This document shows positions 51,555 through 60,932 of a DNA stretch of 63,329 nt, piece by piece. Every line of letters begins with the position of its first letter. Position 1 is the first letter of the stretch. This stretch comes from JANMZR01 sp031383555. Lineage in GTDB: Bacteria > Bacteroidota > Bacteroidia > Cytophagales > Spirosomataceae. The stretch covers positions 1-63,329 of the forward strand of contig JANMZR010000209.1 in the NCBI GenBank assembly GCA_031383555.1, in the 5' to 3' direction. The position numbers were made by a program, and so were the translations under genes. Below the pieces are notes generated by a model. It was not told the DNA's origin, ran no database searches, and worked only from the letters and a program-made list of their open reading frames with translations.

Positions 51555-52391
51555 TCAAATCTTATTGGGTGTTACTCCAAACTTAAATGAAAAGGCTTTT
51601 ATAAAATGACTAACTGATTCATAGCCAATTAATTGACTTATTTCTGATACGTTTTGTTGGGTATTTTTTAGAAGAAAGTGAGCATGGTTTAATCGCTTTT
51701 CTTTGATCCAAGCGGCTGGAGTAGTTTTATATTCCTCTTCAAAATCCCGCTTAAAAGCTGATAAACTTCTACCTGAAAGTTTGGATAATTCAGCCAAAGT
51801 AAGCGGCTTCAAAAAGTATTTATTCATCACAAAATCAAGCTCCATTTTCTGGCCTTGAAATATTCTAAAAAGAATAGATCGTAACTCTTTAGTATGGTCA
51901 ATTTCTAACAAATGGAGAATTAATTCTTGAAATTTAATTTTTAAAAACTGATTTTGATAAGCCGATTCGTTTTGAAAATAAGGGAAAAGGCTTTTAGCAA
52001 AAGTAAGAAAATTGGGGGTGGCATTTAAGATTAATATAGGGCTAATCGTATCATTGTCAGACTGAAATAAGTCTTTATTTTGATTAACGAACTCTTTCAA
52101 AAGCTTTTCGTTGAAAAAGAACACTAGACTTTTATATTCCTTATCAATACTCTCACTCATCAAATAATATCCCCGCTGTACAAAAAGTACATTGCCTTTT
52201 TTTACAATTACTTCTTGGCTCGGGTTACTAAATTTTTTCTCGCCTTCCATTACAAATATAACGGCATATTCTTCAAAAAAGACCTCGGTTTTTGCAGGAT
52301 ACACATCACTTCTATAGGCTACAAAAGTCATATCCTGAATTTTTAGGGATTCGAATTGGTGGTCAGTTATGGAAGAGGGTATGCGGAGCAT
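51555..52391 (-). CDS. AraC family transcriptional regulator
   Basis: A 278-residue regulator. The N-terminal part (about 1-170) is a cupin-like sensing domain of the ExsA-like type; the C-terminal ~100 residues carry two helix-turn-helix motifs: LTLAELSKLSGRSLSAFKRD with KTTPAAWIKEKRLNHAHFLL, then VSEISQLIGYESVSHFIKAF followed by FGVTPNKI. It is convergent with the lactate permease. The effector is unknown. Its ATG directly abuts an A/T-rich repeat spacer. Confidence 0.9.
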   Translation of the reverse strand: MLRIPSSITDHQFESLKIQDMTFVAYRSDVYPAKTEVFFEEYAVIFVMEGEKKFSNPSQEVIVKKGNVLFVQRGYYLMSESIDKEYKSLVFFFNEKLLKEFVNQNKDLFQSDNDTISPILILNATPNFLTFAKSLFPYFQNESAYQNQFLKIKFQELILHLLEIDHTKELRSILFRIFQGQKMELDFVMNKYFLKPLTLAELSKLSGRSLSAFKRDFEEEYKTTPAAWIKEKRLNHAHFLLKNTQQNVSEISQLIGYESVSHFIKAFSFKFGVTPNKI

Positions 52392-52477
52392 TTTTAAATT
52401 TTAAATTTTATTAATTTGGAAATTTGAATTGGCAAATTAATTTTCAAATTAGCTAATTCCTACATTTTCAAATTGAC
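52392..52477. repeat. A/T-rich inverted-repeat spacer upstream of the AraC gene
   Basis: TTTAAATTTTAAATTTTATT and AATTTGGAAATTTGAATTGG are followed by the inverse AATTTTCAAATTAG and TTTTCAAATTGA. It runs from the AraC start to the stop of the broken small gene at 52478. The hexamer style is that of 3242-3374. Confidence 0.6.
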
Positions 52478-52921
52478 CTACTCCATCACAATCTTAAAAT
52501 CACGATCAATTTTGCTAAGTTTCTCGAAAATAAAATCAAAATACTTGGCCTCGTCAGCCTCGCTTGTAATTAAAGATTTTATTCTGCCAATCTCTTCATT
52601 TTGATTGCTGAATACTTTTACAATTACATTTTTGTTTATTTTTACGTCAAAAATCACATAGACATTGAGCATATTATGGCGACCTCCTTTTTTACTATCA
52701 AGCTTTGTTTTGCCCTATGTAAGGCCATGATTTTTAAGGTTTTCGCTGAGCTCATTATTTATTTTAGCTAATTTTTCTATACCTGATTTTAAACCTGAAA
52801 CTACCTTGGCAGCCGATTGGCCAACATTTTTACTGGCATTGGCGGGTTTTTCATTGCCTGAGTCGGTACGGAAACTATTAATTGCGATTTGAGAGATTAA
52901 TACTAAAAGTATATTTTTCAT
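52478..52921 (-). pseudogene. Small exported-protein gene interrupted by one in-frame TAG
   Basis: From ATG at 52921 the frame gives a signal peptide (MKNILLVLISQIAINSF), then a helical part (SAAKVVSGLKSGIEKLAKI) and SENLKNHGLT, and hits TAG at 52715-52717. In the same frame reading continues with GKTKLDSKKGGRHN and MLNVYVIFDVKINKNVIVKV, and ends EAKYFDFIFEKLSKIDRDFK. The two halves fit, from memory, one conserved small Bacteroidota family (N-terminal GSGIEK..., C-terminal VYVIF...EIGR...EAKYFDF). A single nonsense change has split the gene; suppression or read error are alternatives. Confidence 0.75.
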
Positions 52922-52983
52922 ATTAATCTTTTTTATCAAATATCCGAACAATTAATTTAATGTTCAAACAGTATTTCCTAAAT

Positions 52984-53871
52984 TTAGTTGTAACCTCTAA
53001 ATTCTCTAGGTGGTACCCCCGCTAACTTCTTAAAATATTTCGAAAAATAGGACTGATCTGCAAAGTTAAGTTGGTAGGCGATTTCTGAAATTGTAAGTGT
53101 GGTATTAGTAAGCATCCTTTTGATTTCTAGCAACATACGGTCGGTTACAAGGTTGTTACTGGTGCGGCCCGTAACAGCTTTTACTGTTTCGGAAAGGTGG
53201 TTTTGACTGATGCCTAATTGGCTTGCATACTGGCTAATGCTCCAATTACTTTGGCAATTTTGCTCAATCAATTGCTTGAATCGCTTCACTAAAATTTTGC
53301 TTTTATTTTGGCTTTCTGCCGCTTCTTGAATTGGGTAAATGCGTTTACAAAAAATCAAGAGTAAATCTAAATAGGCCCGAATTACTTCGTCTGATTCTGG
53401 TAAATTTTGGTCGCTTTCAACGATTGATTTTTGAAAATATTGGCCGATAAGCTCAATATCGGCACTTTCTCTTAAATAAATGGGTGGCGAATGGGCTGTT
53501 AGATTGTAAAAAAAAGGCAGTTCAAAAAGCTTAAATGGATCCGTTTTGTTGAAATGATAAAAGGCTGATGAAAACAGAAAAATAAAACCTTGCACATCGT
53601 CAGACAAGCTTAAATCATGTATTTGACCAGGTGATAAAAAGAATACGGAATTGGGTTTTATTTCAAAATCAAGTCCATCAATCGAATGATTGCCAGTGCC
53701 TTGGGTGATAAAAAGAAGCTCATAAAAATCGTGGTGCCGGTGTGGGTACACCACAGGATAATTGCGATTTACCTCAAAAGTTTTCACCTCATAAGCACCA
53801 ATGCTTTTTGTGTTTTTAACAAAAGAATCGATGCTGTAAACGGGTATTTCTTTGGCTATTGCTTTTTTCAT
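52984..53871 (-). CDS. AraC family transcriptional regulator with cupin domain
   Basis: A 295-residue regulator from ATG at 53871 (an earlier TTG at 53886 is less likely). The N-terminal AraC-type cupin has PHRHHDFYELLFITQGTG and PNSVFFLSPGQIHDL; the C-terminal DNA-binding part has WSISQYASQLGISQNHLSET and TISEIAYQLNFADQSYFSKYF, ending GVPPREFRGYN. It is divergent from ilvC with repeats and a promoter-like site between. The effector may be a sugar, judging from the family, but this is open. Confidence 0.92.
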   Translation of the reverse strand: MKKAIAKEIPVYSIDSFVKNTKSIGAYEVKTFEVNRNYPVVYPHRHHDFYELLFITQGTGNHSIDGLDFEIKPNSVFFLSPGQIHDLSLSDDVQGFIFLFSSAFYHFNKTDPFKLFELPFFYNLTAHSPPIYLRESADIELIGQYFQKSIVESDQNLPESDEVIRAYLDLLLIFCKRIYPIQEAAESQNKSKILVKRFKQLIEQNCQSNWSISQYASQLGISQNHLSETVKAVTGRTSNNLVTDRMLLEIKRMLTNTTLTISEIAYQLNFADQSYFSKYFKKLAGVPPREFRGYN

Positions 53872-54206
53872 CTTTTTGAAAATCAACCCCTTCCGTCAGC
53901 CGACTAGGTCCGGCTGCCACCATCCCAAAGGGGAGGATTTTGACCATCTTAAACAAGTGGTGCACAAATAATTGGGTTTTAAATCTTGGTTTTATTATTT
54001 GGGTTTTTACAAAATATCAGATATTTATTTAATTTAAAATCAACATGTTAAAAGAATATTCATTTAAAATGAAATATTTAGCCATTAAAATTACCTAAAT
54101 TATTTTGATTTTTACAAAGGGATTGTGTAGATATTTTTGGAAATTTGTATGGGTAAATCCCACAGCCCCCAGAAGGGGTTTTAAATCAAAAATATAAAAT
54201 CAAATT
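53872..54206. other. 335-base divergent spacer between the AraC gene and ilvC
   Basis: Next to the AraC start is a G/C-rich repeat (about 53885-53940: ACCCCTTCC, a CAGCCG/CGGCTG palindrome, and CCCAAAGGGGAGG). Near ilvC are TATTTTTG (54132-54139), a good -7 element whose TTTG partner (54104-54107) is spaced four bases too far, and a small CCCCC/GGGG repeat arm (54165-54180). The rest is A/T-rich. Confidence 0.55.
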
Positions 54207-55691
54207 ATGGCAAATTATTTTAATACATTATCACTTCGTGAGCAGTTAAATCAGTTGGGCGTTTGTGAATTTTTGGACGGATCGGCTTTCACAGATGGCG
54301 TAGAGGCACTAAAAGGCAAGAAAATTGTGGTGTTGGGCTGTGGTGCTCAGGGCTTAAACCAAGGTTTGAACTTGCGTGATTCTGGCCTTGATGTAAGCTA
54401 TGCTTTGCGCCAAGAAGCGATTGACAGCAAACGTGAAAGCTGGAAAAAGGCAACTGAAAACAATTTCACAGTAGGTACTTTTGAGTCGCTAATTCCTACT
54501 GCTGATATTGTGGTGAACCTAACGCCTGATAAACAACATACGGGAGTTGTGAACGCTGTAATGCCTTTGATGAAACACGGTTCTACACTTTTGTATTCGC
54601 ATGGCTTCAACATTGTAGAGGAAGGCATGCAAATACGTAAGGATATAACTGTAATAATGGTGGCGCCAAAATGCCCAGGAACTGAAGTGCGTGCGGAATT
54701 TGTTCGTGGTTTTGGCGTGCCAACTTTGATAGCTGTTCACCCATAAAACGACCCTGAAGAAAAGGGATGGGAGCAGGCAAAAGCTTATTGTGCAGGTACA
54801 GGTGGCCATCGTGCGGGCGTGTTGAAAAGCTCGTTTGTGGCCGAAGTAAAGTCGGACTTAATGGGCGAACAAACCATTCTATGTGGCTTGTTGCAAACGG
54901 GTTCGATACTCTGTTTTGATAAAATGATTGAAAAAGGAATTGATGCTGGATATGCCTCAAAACTAGTGCAATATGGTTGGGAAACCATCACCGAAGCCTT
55001 GAAACAAGGTGGAATTACGGCCATGATGGATCGTTTGAGCAATCCTGGAAAAATATTGGCTTATGATATTTCGGAAGTGTTGAAAGATATTATGCGTCCG
55101 CTTTTTGAAAAGCATCAAGACGATATTATGAGTGGTCATTTTTCGGCAACCATGATGGCCGACTGGGCAGCTGACGATAAAAATTTATTAACTTGGCGTG
55201 CTGCCACTGGCGAAACGGCTTTTGAAAAAACACCAGCTGGTGATGTAAAAATAACGGAACAAGAGTATTTTGATAATGGCCTTCTGATGGTGGCAATGGT
55301 ACGTGCGGGTGTTGAATTGGCTTTTGAAACGATGGTGGAATCAGGTATTGTAGAGGAATCAGCTTATTATGAGTCACTTCACGAAACGCCATTAATTGCC
55401 AATACCATTGCTCGCCGCAAATTATTTGAAATGAATAGAGTAATTTCTGATACAGCTGAGTACGGTTGCTACCTTTTCGACCATGCTTGTAAGCCTCTTT
55501 TGGCAGATTTTATGAGCACAGTTGAAACCAATATTATGGGTAAAAATTACAATGAAGGCCGTGACAATGGCGTAGATAACCGTGATTTAATTGCTGTAAA
55601 TGAGGCGATTAGAACACATCCAATTGAAATAGTTGGTGCTGAGCTTCGAGGTGCAATGACGGCGATGAAAGCGATTGCAGTGGGAGCTTAA
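54207..55691 (+). pseudogene. ilvC: Ketol-acid reductoisomerase IlvC with one in-frame stop
   Basis: IlvC makes dihydroxy-isovalerate and -methylvalerate with NADPH in branched-chain amino acid synthesis. Residues 1-179 form the NADPH domain (KKIVVLGCGAQGLNQGLNLR, VNLTPDKQH, VMPLMKHGSTLLYSHGF, MVAPKCPGTEVR). At 54744-54746 a TAA stands where relatives have Glu in AVHPENDP. The frame then goes on without change to 55691 (KSDLMGEQTILCG, AYYESLHETPLIANTIARR). The summed length, about 494, is that of the long class II enzyme. One base change (GAA to TAA) would explain it. Restart at TTG 54819 could give a separate C-terminal piece. Confidence 0.9.
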
Positions 55692-55713
55692 AAATTAGAT
55701 GTTTGATGTTAGT

Positions 55714-55751
55714 AAAAAAATACCTCTGGAGTTATTTGGAGGTATTTTTTT
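55714..55751. terminator. Bidirectional terminator between ilvC and GH67
   Basis: AAAAAAATACCTC pairs with GAGGTATTTTTTT around a 12-base loop. It has T-runs on both strands and lies between convergent genes. Upstream of it, at 55692-55712, is a short TAGATG/GATGTTAG unit of the A/T-rich family beginning at the ilvC stop. Confidence 0.88.
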
Positions 55752-55784
55752 GGGCGTAAAAAAAATCAATAATATTATAGTTTT

Positions 55785-57908
55785 CTAGCGCATCTGATAA
55801 ATACGAACAATTTCTTTCATTTCAGTTAATGTTCTGCTAGGCTTTTCATAACCTGATGGAATAGGCATTTTTGAATAGGTTTGAAAATACAAAACGCATG
55901 CATCTCTCCAATTTAATGCTTCTTGACGCTGTCTTGCAAGCCTTCCATTTACATCTTCAAAAATTTGTTGGTCAATATTAGTTTTAACTTTTGACCAATC
56001 AGATTGCATTTTTTCTACTTTTTTTACCCCATTATAATATTTGAAAAAAAGGTCTTCCCACAAGGTTTTGTTATTGCTAAGTGTTTGATTCCAATCTATG
56101 TGATGAAACCAAAGTAGGTAATTTAAATCACAATTTTTAGGATTGTTCCATTGGGCTTGCACTTCTGTTTTGTACAAACCTAAGGCGTTGCTGCCAGCAT
56201 TAGTTCTATCAAATCCTAAACCAATGGAATCAGCCTGGTGGTAATAAATTGAAGTCCAGTCGGGTCTCTGGCTTTTTTCTAGCCATGGCTCGGGCCCAAA
56301 ATGGATACTTTGTCCCATCATGTGTGCTAGCCCTAGTGGATAGGTAAAATCGATATATGTTTCCCTTGAATTGAGTAAAATATCTTTTATTGTCTTTACA
56401 GAATTATTGTCATTTGTTAAGGTCATTTTTATCCACTCGTCGGCTATTTGTTCAGACGAAATTTCATAATTCCATGCCAATCTTCCAAAACCATACCAGT
56501 TGGCTTGACTCATAAAATGACCTGTCCAATTTCGGTCTGAGCCAGTATTGGCTACGCCTACCATCATGGTTGGTTTGAGTTTGTTATTTATTGTGTTGGA
56601 GCTAATAATTTTAGCAATTGTGCTGCCTTTCCCGTAAGCGTAAGTATCTGATTGTAATACTTCTCTAAACATATTTGGAAGAAAAACCAAGTTTGTCGAT
56701 TGTCCCAAATATTCTTGAGTAATTTGAAATTCTATAGCAAGTGGAGTTTTAGGCATAGCACCAAAAAGTGGGTGAAAAGGCTCACGAGGCATAAAGTCGA
56801 TTGGACCATTCTTTACCTGTACTATTACGTTTTCATCGAAAAGCCCATCTAATGGTGTGAATTCGTTAAAAGCCTCTTTGGACCTGTCACCATTTGGATT
56901 TGGGCTGTATACAAAAGCCCGCCAAATTACAATTCCTCCAAATGGTTTAATGGCTTCTGCTAACATATTGGCTCCGTCGATATGGTTACGGCCATATTCT
57001 TGTGGGCCAGGTTCACCTTCTGAGTTTGCTTTTACCAAAAAGCCACCAAAATCAGGTATTTGAGTATATATTTCTTTTGTTTTTTCAGCCCAAAATTTAC
57101 GTACATCAGGGTCAAGTGGGTCAGATGTTTTGAGTTTTCCTAATATTTTAGGTGAGGCAAAATTTAGACTTAAAAAAACTTTTATGCCATATGGGCGGAA
57201 CACATCGGCTAGGGCTTTCACCTTTGGAATATATTCTTTTGTAAGGAATCTAGGACTAGCATTTACATTATTTATTGAAACAGCATTAATTCCAATTGAA
57301 GCATTGGCTCGAGCATAATCTTTATAACGGGGGTCTAATGTTTCTGGTAACTCATACCATTTCCAGAGGGAAGAACCTGCATAGCCTCGCTCAATTGTGC
57401 CCAAAACATTATCCCAATGGTTAAGCATCCGAAGTTGTATTTTGGGTGACGATTCAATATTGATTCCATCTAAACTATTCCTTAGTTGCATTTGCCGTAA
57501 CAGCTCAAACACTCCATATAATATTCCAGTGTCAGTGCCTGCTGATATTATGATATTTGCACCAGAATGTTGAATGTGAAAACCATCTTTAATTATGTTT
57601 TTATCAGTAGTGAAAATAATTCCTGCTGATTTTGTTTTGCTCGCTTCACCTGATTTTAAGATTGACTTCGATACAGGTTTTCTGCCTAAAAGGCCAAATA
57701 ATCCAATCTCTAGTTCATTTATAGCTGTTTGGGTAATTTCTGTTTCTTCAAAATCATTTAAAATAAAATTTGTGAAGGTTTTATATTCTGCCATTTTTTT
57801 TGGTTCATTTTTTAATAAATTATATTTCAACCACAACTTATAACCATCATCAGCTTTTGCATTTAATATGGAGAAAAATAGGAATATTAATAATGTAACT
57901 TTTCTCAT
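55785..57908 (-). CDS. GH67 alpha-glucuronidase
   Basis: An exported enzyme of 707 residues with signal peptide (about 1-19, ending NAKA). GH67 removes (4-O-methyl-)glucuronic acid from the non-reducing end of glucuronoxylan oligosaccharides. Landmarks: RMLNHWDN, GYAGSSLWKW, YARANASIGINAVSINNVNA, FGGFLVKANSEGEPGPQEYGR, and the catalytic region VIVQVKNGPIDFMPREPFHPLFG and LAIEFQITQEYLGQ. It separates ilvC from ilvN. No xylanase or transporter genes adjoin. Confidence 0.95.
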   Translation of the reverse strand: MRKVTLLIFLFFSILNAKADDGYKLWLKYNLLKNEPKKMAEYKTFTNFILNDFEETEITQTAINELEIGLFGLLGRKPVSKSILKSGEASKTKSAGIIFTTDKNIIKDGFHIQHSGANIIISAGTDTGILYGVFELLRQMQLRNSLDGINIESSPKIQLRMLNHWDNVLGTIERGYAGSSLWKWYELPETLDPRYKDYARANASIGINAVSINNVNASPRFLTKEYIPKVKALADVFRPYGIKVFLSLNFASPKILGKLKTSDPLDPDVRKFWAEKTKEIYTQIPDFGGFLVKANSEGEPGPQEYGRNHIDGANMLAEAIKPFGGIVIWRAFVYSPNPNGDRSKEAFNEFTPLDGLFDENVIVQVKNGPIDFMPREPFHPLFGAMPKTPLAIEFQITQEYLGQSTNLVFLPNMFREVLQSDTYAYGKGSTIAKIISSNTINNKLKPTMMVGVANTGSDRNWTGHFMSQANWYGFGRLAWNYEISSEQIADEWIKMTLTNDNNSVKTIKDILLNSRETYIDFTYPLGLAHMMGQSIHFGPEPWLEKSQRPDWTSIYYHQADSIGLGFDRTNAGSNALGLYKTEVQAQWNNPKNCDLNYLLWFHHIDWNQTLSNNKTLWEDLFFKYYNGVKKVEKMQSDWSKVKTNIDQQIFEDVNGRLARQRQEALNWRDACVLYFQTYSKMPIPSGYEKPSRTLTEMKEIVRIYQMR

Positions 57909-57950
57909 TTTTTAGGGTTTTTAAATTACATGAAATTATTTTAATTTTAA

Positions 57951-57979
57951 AAAAAAACCCCCTGAATTGCATCAAGGGG
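57951..57979 (-). terminator. ilvN terminator
   Basis: CCCC (57958-57962) pairs with GGGG (57976-57979) around a short loop with extra pairing, and the minus strand continues in a run of about nine T. It lies 30 bases beyond the ilvN stop and ends the ilv transcript. Confidence 0.75.
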
Positions 57980-58008
57980 ATGTTATTTTTCTATTTTTTT
58001 TTAAAAAT

Positions 58009-58539
58009 TTACACTACTTTCCACTCCCCTTCAGGCAGATATTCAACCAAGCCTTTTTCAGTTTTTCCAACAGCAACTCGGCCACTTTTAAGGTATTCTA
58101 AAATTTCGTAAGGCTTAACGTAATTATAAAATTCCGCAATTTCAGTTTCAGTTCCATTTTTTTCAATCACCACATAATCAAGCCCCCAAAATACTACTTT
58201 TGCATTCCAATCAAGGTTTATTTCCTTGATATCCAATACATTACCGCCGATTGGTGTTGCTATTTTGAATAATGCAATTTCATTAAAAACAATTTCATCG
58301 TCAAGGTAGCCAAATACAGCTAGCACATCAACCACTTTTCTGATTTGGCGTACCAATTTTTCCACAAAATCTCGACTGTCGTGACGAATTACAATTGTAA
58401 AACGAGATACCCCTTGTCGCTCAGTTTCACAAACAGTTAGCGACTCAATGTTCAACCGACGGCGAGTGAATATGATAGTTATTCGGTTCAAAACCCCGAT
58501 TGTGTTGGTTGTGAATATGGAAAGAGTGTAGGTTGTCAT
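58009..58539 (-). CDS. ilvN: Acetolactate synthase small (regulatory) subunit
   Basis: A 176-residue regulatory subunit that activates IlvB and gives valine feedback. It holds an ACT domain at the start (YTLSIFTTNTIGVLNRITII, RRLNIESLTV, GVSRFTIVIRHD) and a second half with KIVFWGLDYVVIEKNGTETEI-like sequence and KPYEILEYLKSGRVAVGK. The S23-type gene lies between it and ilvB. Confidence 0.93.
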   Translation of the reverse strand: MTTYTLSIFTTNTIGVLNRITIIFTRRRLNIESLTVCETERQGVSRFTIVIRHDSRDFVEKLVRQIRKVVDVLAVFGYLDDEIVFNEIALFKIATPIGGNVLDIKEINLDWNAKVVFWGLDYVVIEKNGTETEIAEFYNYVKPYEILEYLKSGRVAVGKTEKGLVEYLPEGEWKVV

Positions 58540-58577
58540 TTTAATTGTTTGTAGTTTTTTGTTTGTGGTTTATGGGC

Positions 58578-58967
58578 TCAAAAATCAGAGGACTTTGTCC
58601 CTTTTAAAACTAATTTTTCAAAGTAATTAATAAAACCGGCTAATAGTTTTTTTACTGTGATAATTTCTTGAAGTTTTAATTCAAATAAATTGTTATTAAT
58701 ATATTCTAGATCCAAACAAAGATACAATTGAGTTTCGAGTTCATTAGCTGACCCATTGGCAATAAATAAAAAATTTAAAGTATCTTTTGAACTATTTCTA
58801 CCCAAACCTTCTGCGATATTTGAGGGAATAGAAATAACCGATCTTCTCATTTGTTGATTTAAAACAAACATTTCTTCTTTTGGGAATTCTTTTGTAATTA
58901 AATAAATAGATCTTACTAAAACTCTACCTTTTTGCCAAACTTCCAATTCGGTATATTTTGATTTCAT
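58578..58967 (-). CDS. Four-helix-bundle protein of the 23S rRNA-IVP (S23) family
   Basis: A 129-residue helical protein with the S23 signature: YTELEVWQKG, the first helix VRSIYLITKEFPKEEMFVLN, QMRRSVISIPSNIAEGLGRNS, FLFIANGSANELETQLYL and the final LLAGFINYFEKL. Family members are encoded by intervening sequences in 23S rRNA genes or occur as stand-alone genes; their function is unknown. Here it sits between ilvB and ilvN on the same strand, with spacers of about 140 and 38 bases. It is probably an insertion. Confidence 0.93.
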   Translation of the reverse strand: MKSKYTELEVWQKGRVLVRSIYLITKEFPKEEMFVLNQQMRRSVISIPSNIAEGLGRNSSKDTLNFLFIANGSANELETQLYLCLDLEYINNNLFELKLQEIITVKKLLAGFINYFEKLVLKGTKSSDF

Positions 58968-59110
58968 TTTTTTAAGTGATTTTTTTAAACTAATTGAAAT
59001 CTATATATTGTTCTAACTCTTCCTTTTACAAAAAAGGAAAATATCCTTTTTCGAAACTATCAGCTTCATACAACAAACTAAAAACAATTTAACCATAAAC
59101 CATAAAAAAT

Positions 59111-60874
59111 CTACTCCAACCTAATATTAGCCACACAAGTACCCGCTGGTACCATTGGGAATACGTTTTCCTCTTTTTCACATACTATTTCTAATAGATA
59201 AGGTTTGTCTGAAGCCAGTAAAGTATCTAATGATGCTGAAAGTTCTGCACGGTCTTCAACTTTATGTCCATCGATTCCAAAGCCTTTTGCAATCATAATA
59301 AAATCAGGATTTTGGAGCTCTACAAATGAATATCGTTTATCAAAAAATAAGGCTTGCCATTGGCGCACCATACCTAGGAAATTATTATTTAAAATTATTA
59401 TTTTTACAGGTAAGCCTGATTGTGCAATTGTGCCTAATTCCTGCAAGGTCATTTGAAAGCCGCCATCACCAATAATAGCGATTACCTCACGATCCGGAGC
59501 TCCTACTTTTGCCCCAAAAGCAGCTGGTAAGGCAAAGCCCATTGTGCCAGCACCGCCAGAAGTAACCAATGAATTCCAACTATTGTATTGGTAATATCGA
59601 TTGGTAACCATCTGATGCTGACCTACATCGGTAACAGTAACGGCCATTCCTTTTGTTTTATTCGAAAGCATAGTTACGGCTTCGCCCATACGAATTTGGT
59701 CGCCATCATGATATACGTCTTTCTTTGTGATTTTCTCAAATTCCTCTTCATCAAATTTGCGGAAAGAATCACGCCAAACCTTATGCTCTGCCTTGTTTAC
59801 GAGTGGCAATATTTCTGTTAAAATTTCTTTAGCATCGCCTACAACTGGGCCTTCTGTTTTCACGTTTTTCCCGACCTCAGCTGGGTCAATTTCAATATGT
59901 ACTACTTTGGCATTTTGGATAAATTTGGTTAGATCCCCAGTAACACGGTCATCGAATCGCATACCTATGGCAATTACCAAATCACATTCATCGGTTTTTA
60001 CATTTGCCCCATAATTACCATGCATACCTAGCCAACCTACATAATTGGGGTGGTCGGAAGGTACACAACTCATTCCTAAAAGTGTGGTTGCAAGTGGAAT
60101 ACCTGTTTTTCGAAGAAATGCATCTAATTCTTCCTTTGCATCGGAAATTAAAATGCCATGGCCTGCAAAAATATAGGGCTTTTTGGCCTCATTTATCATT
60201 TTGGCTGCCACTTCGATTTGGCTTCGTTTTGCTTTTATTCTAGGGTTATAGCTTATTAATTCTACCTTTTGGGGGTATTCAAAAGGGATTGTCATTAAAT
60301 CTGTTTGGGAGGTGCGAGTCAAATCCAACAATACTGGGCCTGGGCGACCTGTTTCAGCAATATGAAAGGCTTTTGCTATCATTTCAGGGATTTCATTTGC
60401 ATCTACAATCTGATAATTCCATTTGGTAATAGGCATGGATACGCCAATAATATCACATTCCTGAAAAGCGTCAGTACCTAATAAATTGGCTTTTACTTGA
60501 CCAACCAAACAAACCATTGGAGTGCTGTCCAACATGGCATCGGCAATTGGAGTCATTAAATTTGTTGCTCCAGGGCCAGAAGTTACCAATGCCACTCCTG
60601 CACGATTGGTCATGCGTGCGTAACCTTGTGCAGCATGGCCAGCACCTTGCTCGTGACGTACAAGAATATGTTTAATCTTGTCTTGATAGTCAAAAAGAGC
60701 ATCATAAGTTGGCATGATGGCGCCACCTGGGTAGCCAAAAATAGTATCAACTCCCTGTGCCACAAGGCTTTCCATGATAGCTTGTGCGCCAGTTAAAAAC
60801 CTCCCAACCCCCAATGGGGTAGTTTTGCTTGGAATAATTATTGTTTCGGGTGCTATTAGTGTATCTGTATTCAT
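59111..60874 (-). CDS. ilvB: Acetolactate synthase large subunit with a repeat-derived N-terminal segment
   Basis: IlvB condenses pyruvate, or pyruvate and 2-oxobutyrate, using TPP, Mg and FAD. The 587 residues include the active-site RHEQGAGHAAQGYAR, the FAD region GMHGNYGANVKTDECDLVIAIGMRFDDRV, and the TPP motif IIGDGGFQMTLQELGTIAQSGLPVKIIILNNN. Residues 17-27 (KTTPLGVGRFL) are encoded by a G/C-rich repeat arm (60794-60826), 33 bases and so in frame, in the linker before the first TPP-domain helix TGAQAIMESL. Everything else looks intact. Confidence 0.97.
   Translation of the reverse strand: MNTDTLIAPETIIIPSKTTPLGVGRFLTGAQAIMESLVAQGVDTIFGYPGGAIMPTYDALFDYQDKIKHILVRHEQGAGHAAQGYARMTNRAGVALVTSGPGATNLMTPIADAMLDSTPMVCLVGQVKANLLGTDAFQECDIIGVSMPITKWNYQIVDANEIPEMIAKAFHIAETGRPGPVLLDLTRTSQTDLMTIPFEYPQKVELISYNPRIKAKRSQIEVAAKMINEAKKPYIFAGHGILISDAKEELDAFLRKTGIPLATTLLGMSCVPSDHPNYVGWLGMHGNYGANVKTDECDLVIAIGMRFDDRVTGDLTKFIQNAKVVHIEIDPAEVGKNVKTEGPVVGDAKEILTEILPLVNKAEHKVWRDSFRKFDEEEFEKITKKDVYHDGDQIRMGEAVTMLSNKTKGMAVTVTDVGQHQMVTNRYYQYNSWNSLVTSGGAGTMGFALPAAFGAKVGAPDREVIAIIGDGGFQMTLQELGTIAQSGLPVKIIILNNNFLGMVRQWQALFFDKRYSFVELQNPDFIMIAKGFGIDGHKVEDRAELSASLDTLLASDKPYLLEIVCEKEENVFPMVPAGTCVANIRLE
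60794..60826 (-). repeat. G/C-rich repeat arm inside ilvB
   Basis: The 33-base segment reads on the minus strand AAAACTACCCCATTGGGGG, then TTGGGAGGTTTTTA, matching the consensus of the arms at 19269-19300 and 29685-29713. Its length is a multiple of three and it keeps the ilvB frame open. Confidence 0.75.
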
Positions 60875-60932
60875 TATTTTGTGTTAATGAGGTAATTTTC
60901 AATTTAATTTTATGATCTGAATTTTACAATAA

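Noticed and set aside
54744..54746. Stop codon reassignment (TAA or TAG read as an amino acid)
   Set aside because: TAA and TAG end many intact genes here (for example nadC, atpD, comA), so a changed code is not supported.
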